From an uncultured Eubacterium sp. (GTDB taxonomy: Bacteria > Bacillota > Clostridia > Lachnospirales > Lachnospiraceae): a DNA stretch of 64,000 nucleotides. The stretch lies in the NCBI GenBank assembly GCA_910584645.1, contig CAJUAU010000017.1, forward strand, positions 1-64,000, read 5' to 3'. Shown here piece after piece: positions 16,934 to 25,204 of this stretch. Made by a program: the position numbers and the translations under genes. The first letter of the stretch is position 1. Each line of letters begins with the position of its first letter. The notes below the pieces were generated by a model. That model was not told where the DNA came from. It worked only from the letters and a program-made list of their open reading frames with translations, and did no database searches.

Positions 16934-19807
16934 TTAACGCGGAACCTCCACCATGATATAGCATTCCACCTGATCCTCTTCCTGGATATCATTGAAACCA
17001 TTAAAGACAAGACCACATTCGTAACCGGCCGCCACTTCTTTTACATCATCTTTGAAACGTTTCAGAGAAGCCAGCTCACCCTCAAAGATCTGCTCGCCCT
17101 CGCGGCTGATGCGGCACTTGCAGCCTCTCTCAACCTTTCCGTCAAGAACATAAGAGCCGGCAATGGTTCCCACGCCAGAAGCCTTAAATGTCTGGCGGAT
17201 CTCCACATGACCGATGACCTTTTCCTCATAGATTGGTTCCAGCATACCCTTAAGAGCATTTTCAATGTCCTCAATGGCATCGTAGATGACGCGGTACAGA
17301 CGGACGTCTACATTTTCTCTATCTGCGATCTCTTTCGCTGTATTATCCGGCCGGATGTTGAATCCGATGATAATGGCATTGGAAGCGCTGGCAAGGGATA
17401 CGTCGGATTCGTTGATAGCTCCCACTCCGCCGTGGATCACCCGTACTGCCACTTCTTCGTTGCCAAGCTTGAGAAGGCTTTGTTTTACCGCCTCTACAGA
17501 TCCCTGTACATCCGCCTTGATGATCAGGTTCAGGTCCTTTACATTTCCCGCCTGGATCTGATTGAACAGTCCATCCAGAGAAAGTTTCTTCGCTTTTGTC
17601 TCTTCCAACAGTTTATCCTTACTCTGGTCAATATATGCCTGTGAAATCTGTTTTGCCTCTTTGTCGCTCTCCGTAGATACAAAGATCTCTCCCGCATCCG
17701 GTGCCCCGTTCAGGCCAAGTATTTCTACAGGTGTAGATGGTCCTGCCACCTTCACTCTCTCTCCGTTGTGGTCGATCATGGCACGCACTTTACCATGGGC
17801 AGATCCCACTGCCACATGATCACTGATGTGCAGCATACCTTTCTGAACAAGTACTGTCGCCACTGGACCGCGTCCCTTATCCAAACGCGCCTCGATCACG
17901 ATACCACGCGCCTTACGGTCTGGATTTGCTTTGAGTTCCAGAACCTCTGCCGTAAGTACGATCATTTCAAGAAGCTGCTCGATTCCTTCTTTTGTATGGG
18001 CAGATACCGGAACAAATATAGTGCTTCCGCCCCAGTCTTCTGGAATCAGCTCGTACTCTGCCAGCTCCTGCTTCACCCGCTCGATATTGGCGCCAGCTTT
18101 ATCGATCTTATTGACTGCCACAATGATCTCCACACCGGCTGCCTTGGCATGGTTGATGGCTTCTACCGTCTGAGGCATAACACCATCGTCGGCTGCCACT
18201 ACCAGAATAGCGATATCCGTAGACTGGGCACCACGCATACGCATGGAGGTAAATGCCTCGTGTCCCGGAGTATCCAGGAAGGTGATTTTTTCCCCGTTGA
18301 TCTCTACCACATAGGCTCCGATGTGCTGGGTGATGCCACCTGCCTCATGAGAGGTAACATTTTCTTCCCGGATGGCATCCAGAAGGGAAGTCTTACCGTG
18401 GTCAACATGCCCCATAACACAGACTACCGGCGGACGCTTCTTCATGGATTCTTCCGGTTCCTCATCCTCTTTCAGAAGCTCTGCTACCATGTCGATCTTC
18501 TCTTCCATCTCAGCAATGATATCAAACTCCAGAGCAATCTCTTCAGCTTCTTCAAAAGTAATATCCTGGTTCAGGGAAACGACCTGGCCCTGCATAAACA
18601 GCTTTTTCACCAGCGCAGCTGCCGGCATCTTCATCTTATCTGCCAGCTCACGGATCGTCAGGCTCTCCGGTATCGTAATCTGCTTAATGGTCTCTTCCGG
18701 CTCTTTTGCCGCCGGCTCCGGCTTGATGAAAGCACCTTTTCTGTTCGGATCCTTCTTGCTGCGGATCTTGCTCATCTCTTCTTTACTGGACTTTTTATAG
18801 GTCCCCTTTTCTGTTACTTTCTTATTATTTCTCTTGCGGGAGTTCTTTTGCTCCTGTTTGATGCCGTCAAAACCACTCTGAGACTTTTCAAAACGCTCAA
18901 ATACGCGCTCGCCGCCCCGGTTGCCGGCATTTCTGCGGTCTCCATTATTGTTCTGGCCGCGGCGGTCTCCTCCGCCAAAGTTTCCATTTCCCTGACCTCT
19001 GTTCCCCTGGCCTCTCCGGTCATTTCCGCCGGCACCCTGGCCTCCGTTCTGGTTCCGGTTCCCCTGGTTTCTGCGGTCTCCATTATTGTTCTGGCCACGG
19101 CGGTCTCCTCCGCCAAAGCTCCCATTTCCCTGGCCTCTATTGCCCTGGCCTCTCCGGTCATTTCCGCTGGTGCCCTGGCCTCCGTTCTGGTTCCGGTTCC
19201 CCTGGTTCCTGCGGTCTCCATTATTGTTCTGGCCACGGCGGTCTCCACTGTTGTTCTGATTACGGCGGTCTCCATTACTATAACTGCCACTGCCAGAATT
19301 CCCATTCCCCTGGCCTCCGTTCTGGTTCCGGTTCCCCTGGTTCCTGCGGTCTCCATTGTTGTTCTGGCTGCGGTTTCCTTGATTTTTCTGCTCCCCGTTC
19401 TGGGATCCCTTGTTCTGGATCTCTTTGTTCCGGGGTTCTTTGCGGTCCGTCTCTTTCCGTTCAGGAACCTGACCCGTAACAGCTGGATCTGCCTTTTCAG
19501 AAGTCTCTTTCTTTTCTTTCTTCACTTCTTCCGGCTGTTCTGCCCTCTTCTCCGGCACTTCCTTTTTCGGAACCGGCGGTTCTGCCGCTTTGCTCTCCGT
19601 TTCTTTTTTCTTCGCCGGAACCGTTGGTTTATTGGTATTACTGAAGGTCTTTAGCAAAAAGGCGATCGCATCATCTTCAATATTACTGTTGGCACCTTTT
19701 ACTTCAAAACCGTTGTCATTCAAAAGCTTCACCAGATCTCCGCTTTTGATCTCTTTATTTTTCGACTGCAGACTTCTTGCAATTTCATATATTTTCATTT
19801 TCGCCAT
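16934..19807 (-). CDS. infB: Translation initiation factor IF-2
   Basis: 957 aa, long for the family. It is the GTPase that delivers fMet-tRNA to the 30S subunit. Residues 1-60 and ~375-430 are IF2 N-terminal helical modules. The G domain starts at residue ~458 with GHVDHGKTS (466-474), DTPGHEAF and NKIDKAG, then domains II-IV follow. Between residues ~142 and 300 lies an unusual Gly/Asn/Arg/Gln-rich stretch built from tandem repeats, which accounts for the extra length and should be disordered and positively charged. It lies in the nusA operon, overlapping ylxQ by 23 bases at its start. Confidence 0.97.
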   Translation of the reverse strand: MAKMKIYEIARSLQSKNKEIKSGDLVKLLNDNGFEVKGANSNIEDDAIAFLLKTFSNTNKPTVPAKKKETESKAAEPPVPKKEVPEKRAEQPEEVKKEKKETSEKADPAVTGQVPERKETDRKEPRNKEIQNKGSQNGEQKNQGNRSQNNNGDRRNQGNRNQNGGQGNGNSGSGSYSNGDRRNQNNSGDRRGQNNNGDRRNQGNRNQNGGQGTSGNDRRGQGNRGQGNGSFGGGDRRGQNNNGDRRNQGNRNQNGGQGAGGNDRRGQGNRGQGNGNFGGGDRRGQNNNGDRRNAGNRGGERVFERFEKSQSGFDGIKQEQKNSRKRNNKKVTEKGTYKKSSKEEMSKIRSKKDPNRKGAFIKPEPAAKEPEETIKQITIPESLTIRELADKMKMPAAALVKKLFMQGQVVSLNQDITFEEAEEIALEFDIIAEMEEKIDMVAELLKEDEEPEESMKKRPPVVCVMGHVDHGKTSLLDAIREENVTSHEAGGITQHIGAYVVEINGEKITFLDTPGHEAFTSMRMRGAQSTDIAILVVAADDGVMPQTVEAINHAKAAGVEIIVAVNKIDKAGANIERVKQELAEYELIPEDWGGSTIFVPVSAHTKEGIEQLLEMIVLTAEVLELKANPDRKARGIVIEARLDKGRGPVATVLVQKGMLHISDHVAVGSAHGKVRAMIDHNGERVKVAGPSTPVEILGLNGAPDAGEIFVSTESDKEAKQISQAYIDQSKDKLLEETKAKKLSLDGLFNQIQAGNVKDLNLIIKADVQGSVEAVKQSLLKLGNEEVAVRVIHGGVGAINESDVSLASASNAIIIGFNIRPDNTAKEIADRENVDVRLYRVIYDAIEDIENALKGMLEPIYEEKVIGHVEIRQTFKASGVGTIAGSYVLDGKVERGCKCRISREGEQIFEGELASLKRFKDDVKEVAAGYECGLVFNGFNDIQEEDQVECYIMVEVPR
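18908..19384 (-). repeat. Tandem Gly-Asn-Arg repeats inside infB
   Basis: The region codes for variations on GDRRNQGNRNQNGGQG and GNDRRGQGNRGQGNG. The clearest unit is 46 codons (138 bp), present twice in tandem (about residues 190-235 and 236-281) with three or so amino-acid differences, flanked by partial units. The GC-biased repeat also creates a long open frame on the other strand, which is an artefact. Confidence 0.85.
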
Positions 19808-20126
19808 TCACTTTTTCCTCCAAATCTAAATTCTTACCAATTGATGCTGCAAATCCCGGATTCAGAACTGCTATCGAAGCGCGGAACTCTTTTCCCACCG
19901 CTTTACCCAATGTTTCCTTGCTGCCAAACAGGGCAAAGGGAACCCGGTAATACTGGCAGGAATTTCTGAATTTTTTCTTCGTATTATCAGAAGCATCCTC
20001 TGCAACGATCACCAATTTTGCCTTACCGGAACGGATCGCTTCTTCTGTAAGAAATTCTCCACAGGCGATGTTTCCGCCCCGCATCGCCAATCCGAGAGTT
20101 CCCAGTACCTTATTCTGCTGGATCAT
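19785..20126 (-). CDS. ylxQ: L7Ae-family ribosomal protein YlxQ
   Basis: 113 aa. It is a small L7Ae/L30e-fold kink-turn RNA-binding protein, the usual partner of infB in Firmicutes. KVLGTLGLAMRGGNIACGE and KLVIVAEDASDNTKKKF are the conserved segments. Its ATGA start overlaps the rnpM stop by four bases, and its end overlaps the infB start by 23. It probably binds structured RNA on the ribosome; its exact role is not established. Confidence 0.9.
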   Translation of the reverse strand: MIQQNKVLGTLGLAMRGGNIACGEFLTEEAIRSGKAKLVIVAEDASDNTKKKFRNSCQYYRVPFALFGSKETLGKAVGKEFRASIAVLNPGFAASIGKNLDLEEKVNGENENI

Positions 20127-20410
20127 TCACTCAACTGCCTTTCTAAATCTTCATAAACTTCCTCTGAAACATTTATTCTAAACGCCCGGCTCAGTCCGTT
20201 GGTTTTACGCGCCTTTTTCAAGCACTCCGGATCATCACACAGATAAGCTCCTCTTCCATTCATTTTTCCTGTGCGGTCAATGCAGATCTTTGGTTCCCCG
20301 CTGGGATCCTCCTCTGTTCCTGACACCTTTACCACTCGGATGAGCTGCTTTTTTTCTTTGCTTTCCCGACAGCCGATACACTGTCTCATGGGAATTTTTT
20401 TACCCTTCAA
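20123..20410 (-). CDS. rnpM: YlxR/RnpM, RNase P modulator
   Basis: 95 aa, DUF448 family. The protein starts with a TTG (KGKKIPMRQCIGC) preceded by GGAG seven bases upstream; the KKIP-R-C context is conserved in the family, so the later ATG is less likely. RKGRGAYLC-like NGRGAYLCDDPECL is the second signature. In Bacillus this protein binds the RNase P RNA and modulates its activity. Operon member between nusA and ylxQ. Confidence 0.9.
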   Translation of the reverse strand: MKGKKIPMRQCIGCRESKEKKQLIRVVKVSGTEEDPSGEPKICIDRTGKMNGRGAYLCDDPECLKKARKTNGLSRAFRINVSEEVYEDLERQLSE

Positions 20411-20422
20411 ACGATCAACTCC

Positions 20423-21511
20423 TTACCCTTCAAGGCTCTGTGTCTCGCTCTTGATATCGATCTTATATCCAGTCAGCTTTGCCGCAAGCCGCGCATTCTG
20501 CCCCTCTTTTCCGATGGCGAGAGAGAGCTGGTAATCCGGCACGATTACCAGGGCCGTCTTTTCTTCCGGGTCCACTGTAACGGATAATACTCTCGAAGGA
20601 CTCAGTGCGTGCTCAATAAAGATTGCTGGATTTTCGTTCCATTCCACAATGTCAATCTTTTCACCACGAAGTTCCTCTACAACAGTATTTACACGGATAC
20701 CATTAACGCCGACGCAGGCGCCCACCGGATCCACGTCCGGATTGGAACTGTACACCGCGATCTTGGAACGCGATCCCGCCTCTCTTGACACGTTTTTGAT
20801 CTCCACCACACCACTCTGGATCTCTGCCACCTCAGATTCAAACAATCTCTTCACAAGTTCTGGATGGGTACGGCTGACGGTGATCCTCGGTCCTCTTGTA
20901 GTATCCCTTACCTCTGTCACATATACTTTGATCTTTTCATGAGAATGAAATCTCTCAGTCTTTACCTGCTCTGCCTCGGTGAGAACCGTATCCACCTTAC
21001 CGAGATTCACGGTATAGTTTCCATTGGAATAGCGCTGGACTGTACCGGTGATGATATCCCGCTCTTTTGTATAGTACTGATCATAGAGGACTTTTCGTTC
21101 CTCCTCACGGATCTTCTGCACCACAACCTGTTTCGCCTTCTGGGCGGAGATTCTGCCGAAATTCTTCGGTGTCACCTCGATGCTTACGATAGCACCGGGT
21201 TCTGTCACATTGTGTTTCGCCTCAGCCTCTGTCAAGGACATCTGAAGCGTCTCGTCCTCTACCTCTTCTACTACCTCTTTATCCTGGTAAACATGGAATT
21301 CTCCTGTGGTATCATCCAATGTCACACGGATATTATCGGATTTTCCAAACTGGTCCTTACAAGCTGCCAGAAGAGAATTCTGGATGGCGTCGATCAAAAT
21401 CTCTTTACTGATATCTTTTTCCTTTTCAATCGCCTCCAATGCCTCGATCAATTCGGGATTCCCATTTGATGCTTTGTTATTTTTCGCTTTCATTTTTCCT
21501 TTTTCCTCCAA
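20423..21511 (-). CDS. nusA: Transcription termination/antitermination factor NusA
   Basis: 362 aa, the short Firmicutes form without the C-terminal acidic repeats. It has the N-terminal RNAP-binding domain (ELIEALEAIEKEKDISKEI), the S1 domain around residues 130-200 (DIITGTVQRYSNGNYTVNLG), and two KH domains (DPVGACVGVNGIRVNTVVEE; LSLAIGKEGQNARLAAKLTG). It promotes pausing and intrinsic termination and binds boxA-type RNA. The operon leader carries a terminator-like hairpin, an arrangement under which NusA could repress itself. Confidence 0.97.
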   Translation of the reverse strand: MEEKGKMKAKNNKASNGNPELIEALEAIEKEKDISKEILIDAIQNSLLAACKDQFGKSDNIRVTLDDTTGEFHVYQDKEVVEEVEDETLQMSLTEAEAKHNVTEPGAIVSIEVTPKNFGRISAQKAKQVVVQKIREEERKVLYDQYYTKERDIITGTVQRYSNGNYTVNLGKVDTVLTEAEQVKTERFHSHEKIKVYVTEVRDTTRGPRITVSRTHPELVKRLFESEVAEIQSGVVEIKNVSREAGSRSKIAVYSSNPDVDPVGACVGVNGIRVNTVVEELRGEKIDIVEWNENPAIFIEHALSPSRVLSVTVDPEEKTALVIVPDYQLSLAIGKEGQNARLAAKLTGYKIDIKSETQSLEG

Positions 21512-21520
21512 TTCTGAATA

Positions 21521-22036
21521 CTAAAAATCAATCGCTTTTCGGATCAATGCAATATCTTTAATCTCTATCTCTAATTGATCGTCACCCTCAAATGCCAGCA
21601 GGATCTTCCCTCCAGCAGTAGTGTCCCCTGACGGTGCGTCATATTTTTTCAGTATACCGACAAACTCTTTATCGGTATATTTTTTGCCATCCTGTTCAAA
21701 AGTCACCGGAGCAAACAATTTGACCTCTACATCCTGTCCCAGGTTTCTTATGTAGTCCTTCGGTTTCTTAAACGGTCTCAGCAGGCCGGGGGAACTCACT
21801 TCAAGAATATAAGATTCTTCGATAAAATCCTCTCTGTCCATCAAATCACTGAGTGCATGGTTTACAAGGGTCAGATCATCAATGGTGATACCGCCTTCCT
21901 TGTCAATATAAGCCCTCAGATGCCAGTTTCCCGCCTCTTTTACAAATTCCACATCAACGAGTTCAAAATGATTTTCCTCCAAGATCGGAGTGATCAGCTG
22001 TTCTGTACGCTGCTCATAATTCTGATGTTTGCTCAA
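21521..22036 (-). CDS. rimP: Ribosome maturation factor RimP
   Basis: 171 aa from a TTG start at 22036 (SKHQNYEQRTEQL), preceded by GAGGG six bases upstream. The longer ATG-initiated frame at 22105 begins inside the leader hairpin and adds residues unlike the family, so I reject it. Conserved parts are the ELVDVEFVKEAGNWHLRAYI and LEVSSPGLLRPF blocks. It binds the 30S subunit and is needed for assembly. First gene of the nusA-infB operon. Confidence 0.93.
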   Translation of the reverse strand: MSKHQNYEQRTEQLITPILEENHFELVDVEFVKEAGNWHLRAYIDKEGGITIDDLTLVNHALSDLMDREDFIEESYILEVSSPGLLRPFKKPKDYIRNLGQDVEVKLFAPVTFEQDGKKYTDKEFVGILKKYDAPSGDTTAGGKILLAFEGDDQLEIEIKDIALIRKAIDF

Positions 22037-22071
22037 AGACAACCCTCTTTTCCTTTTATTCAAATCAAAAC

Positions 22072-22106
22072 GACAAAAACAATGAGTGGACTTTCGTCCA
22101 CTCATT
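22072..22106 (-). promoter_or_regulatory. Terminator-like attenuator hairpin in the rimP-nusA leader
   Basis: On the minus strand an 11-bp perfect stem (AATGAGTGGAC with GTCCACTCATT) closes a GAAA tetraloop and is followed at once by TGTTTTTGTCGTTTTG. It begins about 13 bases after the predicted transcription start and ends before the rimP ribosome site. This looks like an intrinsic terminator placed to attenuate the operon. Confidence 0.65.
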
Positions 22107-22125
22107 TTCCATCAACAACATTTTT

Positions 22126-22154
22126 AGTATATCACACGTTTTCCCAAAAAGCAA
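22126..22154 (-). promoter_or_regulatory. Promoter of the rimP-nusA-infB operon
   Basis: TTGCTT and TATACT with a 17-base spacer on the minus strand. The start point would fall near 22119, just ahead of the attenuator hairpin. Confidence 0.65.
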
Positions 22155-22182
22155 GGGCTTTTGGGATTTTTTTGTACTTTTG

Positions 22183-23931
22183 CTAATTTCCTGCCAATGT
22201 ATACATATTATAGTAGACACCCCGCTGTTCCATCAGCTGGGAATGTGTCCCCTCCTCCGCGATGCCTTCCTCGGTCAGCACAAGGATCCTCTGGGCATTG
22301 CGGATGGTAGAAAGCCGATGGGCGATCACAAAAGTCGTACGGTTTTTCGCCAGCTTCTCCAGCGACTCCTGCACCACCTTCTCACTCTCGTTATCCAGCG
22401 CCGAGGTTGCCTCGTCAAATATAAGGATAGGGGGATTTTTCAAAAATACCCGGGCGATGGAAAGCCGCTGCTTCTGCCCGCCGGACAGCTTCACTCCCCG
22501 CTGTCCGATATTGGTCTCATATCCTTCCGGCAGGTTCATGATAAACTCATGGGCGTTGGCATTCTTCGCCGCCTCTATGATCTCATCCCTGCTGGCGTCC
22601 GGTCTTCCATACCGTATATTGTCGATCACTGTCCCGGCAAAGAGATATACATCCTGCTGGACGACGCCAATGTTTTGGCGCAGGCTTTTCAGGGAATACT
22701 CCCGGATGTCCCTTCCGTCAATCCGCACACAGCCAAAAGTCACCTCGTAAAATCTCGGGATCAGGCTGCACAGCGTCGTCTTCCCGGCTCCTGACGATCC
22801 CACCAGCGCCACATACTCTCCCTCCTCTACTTTCAGGCTCACATGGCTGAGTACCTTTTCCTGATCTTCCTCATACCGGAAGCCCACGTCATCAAACTCC
22901 ACATCTCCCCGTAAGCTTTCCGCCTCCACCGGGTGTTCTGCCTCCTGGATCTCCGGTTCGATGGCAAGGATCTCACGGAACCGCTCGTAACCAGAGATCC
23001 CGTTCTGGAACTGCTCCGTAAAGTTGATAAGCTTCTGTACCGGCTCGGTAAAATTATTGATATAGAGAAGAAATGTGATAAGATCCGGCGCATTCAGAGA
23101 GCCATTAGTCAGGAAAAACGCCCCCACGACGATGACCAGCACCGTGATCATCGTGATAAATGCCGTCAGCCCGGCATGGTACTGTCCCATATAAAAATAG
23201 CTGTTTTTCTTGCTGTCCAGAAACCCCTGGTTTCCTTCCATAAATTTCTCCTGCTCCACATCCTCATTGGCAAAGGACTTGACCACCCGGATACCGGAGA
23301 GATTGTCTTCGATGCGGGCGTTGATATCTGCCACCTTTTCCCGGTTCCGCTTAAAAGCGCGTTTCATTTTCTTATTCAAAATGTAAGCGTAGACAAACAT
23401 CACCGGGATCAGGACAAATGCCGCCACCGCAAGTTTCGGGTTCACCCAGATCAGTATGGCCAGCGTCCCGATAAACTTGATAAAGGAGATCACCACATCC
23501 TCCGGCCCATGATGCAGAAGCTCAGTGATGTCAAACAGGTCATTGGTGATCCGGGACATAAGCTGCCCCACCTTCTGGTTGTCGTAAAAAGAGAAGGATA
23601 ATTTCTGATAGTGCTCAAAGATCTCCTTTCTCATATTGAACTCGATCTTCGCCCCCATCACATGACCGTAATTGCCAATGAAATAATTGCTGAAACACTG
23701 TATTCCCACCAGCACTGTCATCAGCACCCCCAGCCACAGGATGGTATTCCAGATCTGCTCCTTCGGCATGTAGATCACCGTCCCGGTTATATAACGCACG
23801 ATCAGCGGGATCACCAGCGTAGTGGCCGCTCCCAGAAAGGCAAAGAACATGTCCGCCGCAAAAATTCCCCGGAAGGGCTTATAATAACTTAAAAATTCAT
23901 TCCATTTAAAATATTTCTTTTCTGTCTCCAT
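22183..23931 (-). CDS. ABC exporter, fused membrane and ATPase domains
   Basis: 582 aa. The N-terminal half has six membrane segments of the MsbA/LmrA type (FFAFLGAATTLVIPLIVRY onwards). The C-terminal ATPase shows Walker A GSSGAGKTTL, Q-loop, signature LSGGQKQR, Walker B ILIFDEATSALD and the switch His in VIAHRLSTI. It works as a homodimer or with a partner and probably exports a lipid, drug or peptide; the cargo is unknown. The start at 23931 (METEKKYFKW) has GGAG seven bases upstream. A tRNA terminator ends only 28 bases before the start, ruling out the longer frame and leaving little room for a promoter of its own. Confidence 0.93.
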   Translation of the reverse strand: METEKKYFKWNEFLSYYKPFRGIFAADMFFAFLGAATTLVIPLIVRYITGTVIYMPKEQIWNTILWLGVLMTVLVGIQCFSNYFIGNYGHVMGAKIEFNMRKEIFEHYQKLSFSFYDNQKVGQLMSRITNDLFDITELLHHGPEDVVISFIKFIGTLAILIWVNPKLAVAAFVLIPVMFVYAYILNKKMKRAFKRNREKVADINARIEDNLSGIRVVKSFANEDVEQEKFMEGNQGFLDSKKNSYFYMGQYHAGLTAFITMITVLVIVVGAFFLTNGSLNAPDLITFLLYINNFTEPVQKLINFTEQFQNGISGYERFREILAIEPEIQEAEHPVEAESLRGDVEFDDVGFRYEEDQEKVLSHVSLKVEEGEYVALVGSSGAGKTTLCSLIPRFYEVTFGCVRIDGRDIREYSLKSLRQNIGVVQQDVYLFAGTVIDNIRYGRPDASRDEIIEAAKNANAHEFIMNLPEGYETNIGQRGVKLSGGQKQRLSIARVFLKNPPILIFDEATSALDNESEKVVQESLEKLAKNRTTFVIAHRLSTIRNAQRILVLTEEGIAEEGTHSQLMEQRGVYYNMYTLAGN

Positions 23932-23959
23932 TTTGGTCTCCTGGTCGATTTTCTGTATC

Positions 23960-23984
23960 AAAAAAACCGACATCCGCCGGTTTT
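23960..23984 (-). terminator. Terminator after tRNA-Glu
   Basis: Minus-strand stem AAAACCG/CGGTTTT with an 8-base loop and seven T residues, about 13 bases after the tRNA 3' end and 28 bases before the ABC exporter start codon. Confidence 0.75.
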
Positions 23985-23996
23985 AATAAATTATAA

Positions 23997-24068
23997 TAGT
24001 CCGTAGGGGAATCGAACCCCTGTTTCTGCCGTGAGAGGGCAGCGTCTTAGCCGCTTGACCAACGGACC
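23997..24068 (-). tRNA. tRNA-Glu (anticodon CTC)
   Basis: 72 bases fold into a cloverleaf. The acceptor stem is GGTCCGT with ACGGACT (G1-U72 wobble), the D-arm is TTGGTCAAGCGGCTAAGA, the anticodon stem is CTGCC/GGCAG with loop CTCTCAC (anticodon CTC, reading GAG), and the T-arm is CAGGGGTTCGATTCCCCT. CCA is not encoded. It has its own promoter and terminator and no neighbouring tRNA, so it is the single-copy CTC isoacceptor type rather than part of a cluster. Confidence 0.95.
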
Positions 24069-24083
24069 GTGTCAACAGTTAAT

Positions 24084-24112
24084 ATATTACTATAAAATTC
24101 AACTGTTGTCAA
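24084..24112 (-). promoter_or_regulatory. Promoter of tRNA-Glu
   Basis: TTGACA and TAATAT separated by 17 bases on the minus strand. The start point would fall about 9 bases before the mature tRNA 5' end. Confidence 0.75.
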
Positions 24113-24211
24113 CACTTTTTTCAATTTTCTGTAACTGTTCTATAATTGTTTTATTATTCCTGCCATCAAGTATTAATCTTTTATCATCTCCTTCCTCTCC
24201 AGACAATCATC

Positions 24212-25159
24212 CTATTCCTTTTCCACCACTCTTACCTTTTTGGACAGCGCCCCCTTCTTCCGGAACAGCGTCCTGTACTCCTCCCCCTTTTCCTTCGGCA
24301 CATAGATCACTACCTTCTTTCCGATCCCCCGGAAGGCGTTTTCCTTCACTTTTTTGATCTTACGGGATTTTATCCTGATCTCCCGCAGCTTTTTGCACTT
24401 ATTAAATATGCCTTCAAAGTATACGTCGTCCTCATCCCCAGGATAGCTGCCTCCCAGTTCCTCCACATTTTCCGGCAGCGTGATCTTCTCGATGGAAGTC
24501 TTTGCAAATGCTGCATCCCGGATGATCCTCACACTGGAAGGAAGTTTGATCTGGGACAGGCCGTAGGCGGCATAGACAAAATCAATCGGAATGATCTCAA
24601 GGCGGCTGGGCACATGGATCTTTTTTAAGTTATGGGAAAAAAACCGGAAGGGATCGTTGTCCATTTTTACCAGGGAATCTGGCAGGATCAGTTCCCGGCA
24701 CCCCTGGCAGTCTATCGAAGAAGTTCCTACCTCTCTTAAGTTTCTGGAAAACCTTATCCTCCGGCAATTGGGACTAAATCCAATTGCATCATCTGCTATC
24801 TTTGTAATGCTGTCTGCCATAACAATTTCTTCAACCTTATAAGTATCTGTTTCTAAATTCTCTATCCCCTTGATCCCCTTTTTAAAGACCACCTTCCTGA
24901 TCTCTCTGCCCCAGCACTCATACTCGCATATGATCTCATTTCCTTTTCTAGAGTCCTTTGTCACAACCCCTTTCCCGCTGAAAGTAAGCGTCTTTGTCTT
25001 TCTATCATACCGCCAGGTATTTCCGTTGTCATCCACTCCCCGCACCGGCTTTTTCTTTGCACAGGCCGGACCGCTGCCCGCCAGCAGCAGCCCGGACAGC
25101 AGCAGGCACAGTGCCAGGATAAATCTTACCGGGATTCCCCGTCTGTTTTTGAATCTCAT
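24212..25159 (-). CDS. Secreted leucine-rich repeat protein, copy 1 (distal)
   Basis: 315 aa. Residues 1-34 are a signal peptide ending near GPACA. Residues ~35-75 are a short beta region (NGNTWRYDRKTKTLTFSGKG) common at the start of BspA-like surface proteins. From ~85 there are LRR_5/BspA-type repeats with the pattern (L/I)xxIxLPxxVxxI, for example SIEKITLPENVEELGG. The tail is basic. It is probably exported and may mediate binding to host or other surface proteins; no anchor motif (LPXTG, SLH) is seen. It is the last of three tandem copies after the S8 protease gene and the most diverged at both ends (VVTKDSRKGNEI insertion, PKEKGEEYR). Confidence 0.8.
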   Translation of the reverse strand: MRFKNRRGIPVRFILALCLLLSGLLLAGSGPACAKKKPVRGVDDNGNTWRYDRKTKTLTFSGKGVVTKDSRKGNEIICEYECWGREIRKVVFKKGIKGIENLETDTYKVEEIVMADSITKIADDAIGFSPNCRRIRFSRNLREVGTSSIDCQGCRELILPDSLVKMDNDPFRFFSHNLKKIHVPSRLEIIPIDFVYAAYGLSQIKLPSSVRIIRDAAFAKTSIEKITLPENVEELGGSYPGDEDDVYFEGIFNKCKKLREIRIKSRKIKKVKENAFRGIGKKVVIYVPKEKGEEYRTLFRKKGALSKKVRVVEKE

Positions 25160-25204
25160 GATCTCTCTCCCTCCTCTGCCTAATAGGATTCACAGTTCTA
25201 CGGA

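Noticed and set aside
17768..19654. 628-codon open frame on the plus strand
   Set aside because: It is antisense to infB; the length comes from the GC-biased Gly/Asn/Arg repeat, it has no ribosome site, and the composition (Val/Ala/Ser/Leu repeats) mirrors the repeat.
22036..22105. ATG at 22105 as the rimP start
   Set aside because: It lies within the leader hairpin and adds a Cys/Arg-rich stretch not found in RimP; the TTG at 22036 has a good ribosome site and the family N-terminus.
22141..22167. CCCAAAA...TTTTGGG hairpin as terminator of the ABC exporter
   Set aside because: The T-run is on the plus-strand side; for the minus-strand gene the stem is preceded by A residues and followed by AAAACG, so it is not a normal terminator for that gene. 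It overlaps the rimP promoter -35 region.
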